This document shows, piece by piece, positions 1 through 5,728 of a DNA stretch of 11,463 bases. The first letter of the stretch is position 1. Every line of letters begins with the position of its first letter. This stretch comes from an uncultured Odoribacter sp. GTDB taxonomy: Bacteria > Bacteroidota > Bacteroidia > Bacteroidales > Marinifilaceae. The stretch covers positions 1-11,463 of the forward strand of contig CAJKZL010000060.1 in NCBI GenBank assembly GCA_905204385.1, given 5' to 3'. Below the pieces are notes generated by a model. That model ran no database searches. It was not told where the DNA came from and was given only the letters and a program-made list of their open reading frames with translations. Position numbers and translations under genes: made by a program.

Positions 1-719
1 TTTTAGGTGGGGAAGATCCGGTACAACGGTTGATTTTTGCCAAACATTTACTTGCTGCTTCAGTGATGGCTGCTCCGGGGGCTGTGGTTTTCGCTAAAAT
101 GTTGGTACCCCAGACCCGGCAGGTGAATAATAATATTCAGATTTCTAAAAATAAGGTCGGTAAGAATATTTTGGATGCCATATCCAATGGGGCGGCCGAA
201 GGGGTGAAATTGGCTGTCAATGTTGCCGGCATGTTGTTGGTATTTGTGGCTTTTATCGCTTTTGCCAATTATCTGTTTACTAAATTCGGAAGCTTGACCG
301 GTTTGAATGATTGGGTGGCGCAAGTGACCGATGGGCGGAATTCCGCCTTGAATTTGCAGTTTATTCTGGGATATGCCATTTCTCCTTTGATGTGGCTGAT
401 CGGAATCGCTCCTCAGGATATGATACATGCCGGAAGTTTGCTGGGGCAAAAAATCATTATGACGGAATTCATCGGCTATGTGGATTTAGCCAGCTTAAAA
501 GCTGCCGGGGCCTTTGCTCAGACGAAATCGATCATTATGTGTACTTATTTCCTTTGTGGTTTTGCGAATTTTGCCTCTATCGGCATTCAAATCGGCGGAA
601 TCGGTGGATTGACGCCTAAGAATAAATCTTTATTGGCGTCCTTCGGCATGCGCGCCTTGTTGGCAGGTACCCTGGCTTCCCTTTTATCCGCTACGGTCGT
701 AGGTATGATTATCGGATAA
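1..719 (+). CDS. nupC: NupC-type concentrative nucleoside transporter, C-terminal part (5' truncated by window edge)
   Basis: The frame is open from the left edge (first full codon at position 3) to TAA at 717-719, giving about 238 residues of what is normally a protein of roughly 400. It matches the C-terminal half of the CNT family, inner-membrane cation-coupled importers of nucleosides. Visible family signatures are SVMAAPGAVVFAKMLVPQT near the start, a TEFIGY segment (the family's NEF-A-Y region, with Thr in place of Asn), and GFANFASIGIQIGG near the end. In the known Vibrio CNT structure the Phe, Asn and Ser of this last motif contact the nucleoside; all three are kept here. Several long hydrophobic membrane segments are evident. 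The next gene is 357 bases downstream on the same strand, and that block encodes nucleases, which fits a nucleoside-salvage role. The exact substrate range (pyrimidine or purine) cannot be told from this part. The family call is very secure; the symbol is by family. Confidence 0.93.
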   Translation, partial: LGGEDPVQRLIFAKHLLAASVMAAPGAVVFAKMLVPQTRQVNNNIQISKNKVGKNILDAISNGAAEGVKLAVNVAGMLLVFVAFIAFANYLFTKFGSLTGLNDWVAQVTDGRNSALNLQFILGYAISPLMWLIGIAPQDMIHAGSLLGQKIIMTEFIGYVDLASLKAAGAFAQTKSIIMCTYFLCGFANFASIGIQIGGIGGLTPKNKSLLASFGMRALLAGTLASLLSATVVGMIIG

Positions 720-726
720 TAGGTGG

Positions 727-755
727 TTGAATTTAACAGATATGAGATATTTTTG
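727..755 (+). promoter_or_regulatory. Candidate Bacteroidota-type promoter reading rightward
   Basis: TATTTTTG at 748-755 matches the Bacteroidota -7 consensus TAnnTTTG exactly. A TTG lies at 727-729, 18 bases upstream, near the expected place for the -33 element (TTTG, usually 19-21 bases away). A start site near 760 would give the BACON lipoprotein gene a leader of about 315 bases containing the hairpin at 788-831. The match is short and the region is AT-rich, so it could be chance. Confidence 0.3.
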
Positions 756-778
756 TAACAAAATAATGTTTTCTTTGG

Positions 779-831
779 AAAAATAAAACGTTCGATATTT
801 TTGGTCGATTCCGACTCAAAATATCGAACGT
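779..831 (-). terminator. Hairpin with U-rich tail on the minus strand
   Basis: Arms 788-801 (acgttcgatatttt) and 818-831 (aaaatatcgaacgt) are perfect 14-base inverted complements. After one mismatch the stem continues with five more pairs (803-807 with 812-816, one of them G-T) and closes on a 4-base loop. Read leftward, the stem is followed by TTTATTTTT (787-779), as expected of a rho-independent terminator. Read rightward, it is followed by aagtaacga with no T run, so it is a poor terminator for the nucleoside transporter gene. No leftward gene is visible that it would end, apart from the candidate RNA. Confidence 0.45.
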
Positions 832-838
832 AAGTAAC

Positions 839-859
839 GATGAAAGATGAACGATGAAC
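839..859 (+). repeat. Three tandem 7-base repeats, GATGAA(A/C)
   Basis: The units gatgaaa (839-845), gatgaac (846-852) and gatgaac (853-859) follow each other directly, and gaacgg comes next. They begin eight bases after the hairpin's right arm. No function can be assigned; they may be slipped-strand duplications or binding repeats. Confidence 0.5.
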
Positions 860-1076
860 GAACGGTTGCCAAGGTATTCCGGGAACGGAAAACCTCACCG
901 AAGACCAGTAGTAACGGGAATATTTTTAGGAGGAACGGATGATGAAAAGAAGGCGGAGAGAGAAATTCGGTTGATGAGGCAGATCGTTGTTTTTGGGCTC
1001 ACAAACAACAAAAATAAAGGAACGTTTTTTTTTGAAAATGCTTTTGGAGCATGAATAACAATTTAATTCTTTTTTT

Positions 1077-3434
1077 ATGAAAAAACTAAGACTAAGTAAT
1101 TGGTTAATGGCTCTGTGTCTGCTGATGACAGCCGGATTTTGGAGTTGTAATGACGAAGATGTAGACGGTGAAGAACCTGTGTTGAGCGTAGATCCTACTG
1201 CTCTTTCTTTTGCATCTTCGGGAGATGAATTGACAAAAAGTTTCAACTTGATTTCCAACCGAGAATGGTCGGTTGAAGTGGTGGGAGAAGATCAGTCCTG
1301 GGTAAGTATCTCTGCCACAAAAGGAGAAGGAAATGCAACTTTGCAAGTTACTGTTCTGCCGAATGCAGAGGGGGAACGTTCGGTTAACCTTAAAATTACC
1401 TCAAGCATTAATACGGCTAGCGTAAGTATTGTTCAGGCGGCCGGAAATGGAAGTGTAGGAAAGCAAGTTATTTTGGATGAGAACATGGGTAATGAAAATG
1501 CCGTTCAGGAAAATAATAAATGGCCGAACGTAAGTGAGTATGCCGGTTGGAAAAAAGGAGGAAGCGGTGCGGAAAATGTAACTTATAAATCTTCCAATGC
1601 TACGGTAAGGGCAAATAGTTTTTCCAATGATTCGCGTTCTACTTCCGACTACTCCAAGAATGTGGCTACCGGAGGGAATAATATCCTGTTGAAGGGCGGC
1701 GCTACTATGGATGTTTGCGGCATTATGCTGACTGAATCTCAGACGAAATTGAGGCTGACATTCGGCATCGAGCGGAATGAATATGGCAATTATGATGCGC
1801 CTTATAAGACTGAGGAATTTACGGTTGCCTTAAGTGCTGACGGAAAGAAGTGGTCAGAACCGATTACCTATACCCGTTCGGATTATAGCTCCTGGGATTT
1901 GGCGACTGCTGATTTTACGCTATCGAAAGCTACCACAAAGCTGTATGTTCGTTTCAAAGCGGTTACGGTGGACGGACGTATCGACGAGATTACGCTGACT
2001 ACCGTGGAGGGCGGACAAGTTGTCGATTTAGACCAAGCTTCCGGAGGTGGAGATGAAGAAAATGACGGAACCGTAGAAAATTATCCGACTCAAGTGGTAT
2101 CCTCTTTCACAGATGTATTTGCAACTGCCGAGAATAATAAATTGTATGCTTCCAGCCAATGGGGATTTTATTCTAACGATAAGCAGTATGCTACTAATTC
2201 TGCTTACGGATGGCAGGGAAAGACATTTAACGAAGATAAGTACATTGCAGTGGCTCCGTTCAATTCCACTTTAACAGAAGTTGTGGCCTATGCCATTATG
2301 TCTCCCTTTGATGTGAAAGCGGCAGCCAATAAAACCTTGAGTTTCGACCTGGCGTGGTATTATAAGGATAATTATGACGATAGTAAGCTGGAAGTTGTGG
2401 CTTCGACGGATTTTGCCGGAAATGTGAAGACGGCGAATTGGAGCGTGGTAAAAGATTGTACTTTTGCTACGGATGCAGCCCTCAATAATTGGGTTTCTTT
2501 AACGGCCGACTTATCGGCTTATGCCAATAATAACAAAGTATATGTCGCTTTCCGGTATACCGGAAAGGCAAACACCTATCGCTTGGATAATGTAGCATTC
2601 GGTACAGAAATTGGAATTTCGTTCGGTGCTCCTGCCTTTGAAGGCAACTTAAAGGCAGGAATGGCTTTGAATGGAGCAAAACTTTCCATCCCTTATTTTA
2701 ATGCCAAGGGAACGGAGACATATGAGATTACCGTAGCGGTTGCAGGTGAAGCTGCCGGAGGCATTTCGCCGATTAACACTCCGGTGACTAAAACGCTGGC
2801 TGCCGGGGACGGCACGATTGAATTGGAAATTACCGGAACGCCTGTGTCTGCCGGTAAGGTGATTTTCACTATCGATGGCATAGACGGACTGACGGAGAAT
2901 ACTGTAGAAGCTACAGTAGGACAAGCTACCAGCGGAGACGTCTATTTGGAAGAGAATTTCAGCCTGTTTGACGAAGTATCTAAAGCATATCCCGATGCAG
3001 ACTCTCAAAACATCGGAGCTGCTAACGGCGCAGAAATTCCCGGTAGTGAAATTGCCGAATTGCCGGGATGGAGCGGTACACTGGTATATAAAGCCCAGGG
3101 AATGCTTAAGATGGGGGGAAGCAAGAAAAAAGGGTCTGTAGTGACTCCTGCCTTGACTGCTATTTCCGGTACTCAGAATGTGGTGGTGACTTTCGATGTT
3201 GCGGCCTGGAGCAATGACGACACCTCCATAACGGTGGCTCTTATCGGTAGCGGTAATATCGAAGGCAATACGGAAGTTGTTGTAGAGGGGTTGCCTAACG
3301 ACGGCGCATCTGCATTGGTGAGTAAGTCGGTAACTATTAGCGGTGCTGCTTCGGATACCCGGATCGTGTTTAAGGGTACAGGTTCTAAGCCTCGTTTTTT
3401 CCTGGATAATGTGAAAGTGGAAAAAGTGAAATAA
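1077..3434 (+). CDS. BACON-domain, multi-jelly-roll surface lipoprotein
   Basis: This 785-residue protein starts with a lipoprotein signal peptide whose lipobox ends at Cys24 (GFWSC). The following NDEDVDGEE is acidic, like the export signal of surface-exposed Bacteroidota lipoproteins. Residues about 35-121 form a BACON domain (EWSVEV, SWVSIS, then a final VSIVQAAG strand), usually a spacer or carbohydrate/mucin-related Ig-like module. Three beta-rich modules follow: about 130-312, then after a Gly/Asp/Glu linker (316-335) about 340-510, which resembles choice-of-anchor-J/DUF5017-type jelly rolls and ends in YRLDNVAFG. An Ig-like segment spans about 513-615, and a third jelly-roll-like module spans 620-785, ending in FFLDNVKVE. 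No catalytic motif is visible, so a binding or display role is likely. ATG 1077 is chosen because it directly precedes the signal peptide; upstream is AT-rich without a Shine-Dalgarno. It heads the nuclease/receptor block. Ligand unknown. Confidence 0.85.
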   Translation: MKKLRLSNWLMALCLLMTAGFWSCNDEDVDGEEPVLSVDPTALSFASSGDELTKSFNLISNREWSVEVVGEDQSWVSISATKGEGNATLQVTVLPNAEGERSVNLKITSSINTASVSIVQAAGNGSVGKQVILDENMGNENAVQENNKWPNVSEYAGWKKGGSGAENVTYKSSNATVRANSFSNDSRSTSDYSKNVATGGNNILLKGGATMDVCGIMLTESQTKLRLTFGIERNEYGNYDAPYKTEEFTVALSADGKKWSEPITYTRSDYSSWDLATADFTLSKATTKLYVRFKAVTVDGRIDEITLTTVEGGQVVDLDQASGGGDEENDGTVENYPTQVVSSFTDVFATAENNKLYASSQWGFYSNDKQYATNSAYGWQGKTFNEDKYIAVAPFNSTLTEVVAYAIMSPFDVKAAANKTLSFDLAWYYKDNYDDSKLEVVASTDFAGNVKTANWSVVKDCTFATDAALNNWVSLTADLSAYANNNKVYVAFRYTGKANTYRLDNVAFGTEIGISFGAPAFEGNLKAGMALNGAKLSIPYFNAKGTETYEITVAVAGEAAGGISPINTPVTKTLAAGDGTIELEITGTPVSAGKVIFTIDGIDGLTENTVEATVGQATSGDVYLEENFSLFDEVSKAYPDADSQNIGAANGAEIPGSEIAELPGWSGTLVYKAQGMLKMGGSKKKGSVVTPALTAISGTQNVVVTFDVAAWSNDDTSITVALIGSGNIEGNTEVVVEGLPNDGASALVSKSVTISGAASDTRIVFKGTGSKPRFFLDNVKVEKVK

Positions 3435-3444
3435 TAATAAACGA

Positions 3445-3479
3445 TATCGCCGGAACGGGTGAAAAACGTTCCGGCGATA
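3445..3479 (+). terminator. Perfect stem-loop between lipoprotein and nuclease genes (attenuator or weak terminator)
   Basis: Arms 3445-3457 and 3467-3479 are fully complementary over 13 pairs, rich in G-C (core gccggaacg), with a 9-base loop, ggtgaaaaa. It begins 11 bases after the lipoprotein stop codon. The downstream sequence gagtctttataag lacks a real T run, so termination is probably partial; it could instead protect the upstream mRNA 3' end. Either way it could make the first gene's transcript more abundant than those that follow. Confidence 0.5.
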
Positions 3480-3498
3480 GAGTCTTTATAAGAAAAAA

Positions 3499-4677
3499 AT
3501 GTCAAGAAAAAAACGTTTCGTATATATCGTATTTTTTTTCCTGAGCGGGATCGCGGTTGGTTTTTCTGCTTGTAGCGATTCGGAGGAATCTGTCGGAGAA
3601 CTGGAATTAATATTGACACAGCCTAAAGTGGCGGCTACCGATATCGCTCAATTTGCCGACATCAGGTGTAGCGGGGATTGGACGATAACTTTCGAATATC
3701 CTGAGGGAGTGACAGCTTGGTGCGAAAGCAACCGGGTGAAAGGAAACGGCGATGAACAGATCGTGTTACAATACTCCCGCAATGCGCTGCAGGATGCCCG
3801 TACGGCAGGCATTCGGCTTACCGCCGGCGATCGGTCGGTCATCGTGACCTTGACTCAATTGGGTAGTAACGGAAACGGAGGAAATGAAGGTGGTGGAGAA
3901 GAAGAGGATGTTCCGAATCCCGGATGGCTGGAATTGCCGAAGCTTACATCCGATGGTTCTTGTCGTTTTGTGACTCATTATGTGAAGATGAAAACCAAAA
4001 ATGTGCGTAATTTTTCCTTGCTTTTCGATACCGACGAGCGCATAGCCTATTGGGTGGCATATCCTCAGTGTAAAGCGTATTTGGGAGACCAGAAGCGGTC
4101 CGATGCCTTTCAGCCCGATCCCAAGCTGGATGAGGACGATCAGATGTCTTCCACTTTGCCGGGAAACAATTATGCTTATAACCGGGGACATCAGATCCCT
4201 TCAGGGGACCGGACGGCAAATGCAGAAATGAATATCCAGACTTTTTATTATTCGAATATGACCCCGCAATTGGGGAGTTTCAATCAAAAGATCTGGGTGG
4301 ATATGGAAACAAAAGTACGGAATTGGTTGAATAGTTGCGATACTTTGTATGTCGTGACCGGAGCCGTTTTGAAAACGGTAGGGGGAAACGAAACGGTGAA
4401 ATATACAACCGACAAGAACGGTCGGCGCATAGCAATCCCGAATTACTATTTCAAGGTGTTGCTGAAACTACAGTTGAACAATGGAAATCCCAACTATCAA
4501 GCCATTGGATTTTGGTTTGACCATAAAGCCAATAGCGGGACGGTTACATCTTCTTATGCCAGGACAGTGGACTATATTGAAGAAAAAACCGGTTTCGACT
4601 TCTTCAGCAATTTGTCTGAACATGTTCAGACACAGGTGGAAAGTAAGTTTGAACCGGATAAATGGGGAATAAACTGA
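3499..4677 (+). CDS. BACON-like/NUC-domain lipoprotein: DNA/RNA non-specific endonuclease
   Basis: The product is 392 residues. The signal peptide ends in a lipobox with Cys25 (FSAC), followed by acidic SDSEES, suggesting a surface-exposed lipoprotein. Residues about 35-121 resemble a BACON domain (SGDWTITFEY, VIVTLTQLG). A Gly/Glu linker (123-137) leads to a NUC domain at about 150-390 of the Serratia nuclease/EndoG superfamily, which cuts DNA and RNA using a metal ion. Catalytic His231 lies in NRGHQIPSGDR, where the classic motif is DRGH, so Asp is replaced by Asn. SNMTPQ (252-257) and Asn262, the likely metal ligand, follow; Glu270 stands eight residues on, the same spacing as Asn119 and Glu127 in the Serratia enzyme. 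The domain looks complete. The EEP gene starts 13 bases after the TGA stop, so co-transcription is likely. Family assignment is secure; true substrate is inferred. Confidence 0.92.
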   Translation: MSRKKRFVYIVFFFLSGIAVGFSACSDSEESVGELELILTQPKVAATDIAQFADIRCSGDWTITFEYPEGVTAWCESNRVKGNGDEQIVLQYSRNALQDARTAGIRLTAGDRSVIVTLTQLGSNGNGGNEGGGEEEDVPNPGWLELPKLTSDGSCRFVTHYVKMKTKNVRNFSLLFDTDERIAYWVAYPQCKAYLGDQKRSDAFQPDPKLDEDDQMSSTLPGNNYAYNRGHQIPSGDRTANAEMNIQTFYYSNMTPQLGSFNQKIWVDMETKVRNWLNSCDTLYVVTGAVLKTVGGNETVKYTTDKNGRRIAIPNYYFKVLLKLQLNNGNPNYQAIGFWFDHKANSGTVTSSYARTVDYIEEKTGFDFFSNLSEHVQTQVESKFEPDKWGIN

Positions 4678-4690
4678 AATACTTATTGAT

Positions 4691-5725
4691 ATGAAATTAT
4701 GGTTTTGTTTTGTCGTTATCGTATGGGGGCTCGGACAATCGCTGCTTGCACAAACTAAGCCTTATACGGTAGCCTTTTATAACCTGGAAAATCTTTTCGA
4801 CACTTTGCCGTCGCCAGGTGTCCTGGATCGGGAGTTTACACCGGAGGGATCCAAAGCCTGGAACAGTGCAAAGTACTGGAAGAAGATCGGAAATATCGAA
4901 GAGGTGATTTATCAGTTGGCAGGTACTAATAAATCTTTTCCGACGATTATCGGGGTTTCGGAGATTGAGAACCGGAATGTGCTGGAAGATCTGGTGGCTG
5001 CTCCGAAACTGCAGCGTGCCAACTATCAGATTGCTCACTATGATTCTCCGGATGCCCGAGGAATAGATGTGGCTTTGCTTTATCGTCCCGATCAGTTCAA
5101 ATATGAAGGAAGCTATCCTCTTCCGGTTATCGTTCCCGGTTTGCCTGACTTTAAAACCCGGGATATTCTTATGGTGTGGGGAACTATCGAAGGAGAACGT
5201 TTTTGTTTTTTCGTCAATCACTGGCCTTCCCGGCTGGGCGGACAAGCAGCTTCGGAATTCAAGCGGGTGGCCGCTGCAAAAATTGTACGCCGGGCTATAG
5301 ATTCGTTGATGCTTGAACATCCCGACACCAAGATCGTCATCATGGGGGATATGAACGATGATCCGGTATGCAAAAGCATGACCGAAGGCCTAAGAGCAAA
5401 GGGGAGTCCGAAAGAAGTAAAAACCGGAGAGTTGTTTAATCCTTTTTTTGCTATGTTCAAGGCTGGTTTCGGAACATTAGCCTACCAGGATAGCTGGAGT
5501 CTGTTTGACAATATGGTGATCAATGGGAATTTACTGAATGCGGATACCGGAAAGCTTAAGGTGCAGCGCTCCGGGAAACATTATGGGTATATTTTCGACC
5601 GACCTTTTCTGCATCAGCAGAGCGGACAATATAAGGGCTATCCCTTAAGAACTTTTGTTGGAGATACCTTTCAGGGAGGATATAGCGATCATTTTCCTGT
5701 GTATATACTGATCAATAAAAATTAA
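4691..5725 (+). CDS. Secreted endonuclease/exonuclease/phosphatase family protein
   Basis: The product is 344 residues, with a cleavable signal peptide (likely cut after Ala20, SLLA/Q) and no lipobox cysteine, so it is periplasmic or secreted. The EEP fold (DNase I/exonuclease III type, metal-dependent phosphodiester hydrolysis) is complete. AFYNLENLFD holds Asn31, SEIEN holds the metal-binding Glu (Glu91 or Glu93), RGIDVALLY spans 124-131, VNHWPSR holds His177, MGDMND has Asp220 and Asn222, and SDHFPV ends with the catalytic Asp333-His334 pair. Substrates in this superfamily range from DNA and RNA to phospholipids and inositol phosphates, so nuclease activity is inferred from the neighbouring NUC-domain gene. 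The gene lies 13 bases after the nuclease and 3 bases before the receptor gene, a clear operon arrangement. EEP proteins next to DUF5689 and TonB-receptor genes recur in Bacteroidota, as I recall. Confidence 0.92.
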   Translation: MKLWFCFVVIVWGLGQSLLAQTKPYTVAFYNLENLFDTLPSPGVLDREFTPEGSKAWNSAKYWKKIGNIEEVIYQLAGTNKSFPTIIGVSEIENRNVLEDLVAAPKLQRANYQIAHYDSPDARGIDVALLYRPDQFKYEGSYPLPVIVPGLPDFKTRDILMVWGTIEGERFCFFVNHWPSRLGGQAASEFKRVAAAKIVRRAIDSLMLEHPDTKIVIMGDMNDDPVCKSMTEGLRAKGSPKEVKTGELFNPFFAMFKAGFGTLAYQDSWSLFDNMVINGNLLNADTGKLKVQRSGKHYGYIFDRPFLHQQSGQYKGYPLRTFVGDTFQGGYSDHFPVYILINKN

Positions 5726-5728
5726 ATT

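Larger units (their letters stand above)
775..1003 (-). ncRNA. Candidate small RNA transcribed leftward (speculative)
   Basis: No protein gene is convincing in this gap, yet the minus strand carries a start and a stop signal in the right order. TATTTTTG (minus strand, positions 1016-1009) is an exact TAnnTTTG match with TTTT at 1038-1035, 18 bases upstream. About 170 bases downstream of the presumed start is a near-perfect hairpin (831-788) followed on the minus strand by TTTATTTTT. Between them lies another hairpin: GGT, a T-T mismatch, then TTCCG/CGGAA with a TTCC loop (about 873-894). The predicted RNA would be about 225 nt. I do not recognise it as a known family. The same signals could belong to an unrelated + strand leader, so confidence is low. 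Confidence 0.25.

Noticed and set aside
788..831. Hairpin as terminator of the upstream nucleoside transporter gene
   Set aside because: Read rightward it is followed by aagtaacga with no T run; the T-rich flank is on the left, so it fits minus-strand termination.
854..1054. 66-codon + strand open frame in the gap before the lipoprotein gene
   Set aside because: It begins in the tandem GATGAAC repeats, has no recognisable domain and contains low-complexity stretches (NNKNKGTFFF). The hairpins and promoter-like sites fit non-coding sequence better.
926..1258. 110-codon minus-strand frame across the start of the lipoprotein gene
   Set aside because: It overlaps the signal-peptide and BACON coding region of a clear + strand gene and resembles no family.
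4697..5320. 207-codon minus-strand frame
   Set aside because: It lies wholly antisense to the EEP gene, whose catalytic motifs are all present.
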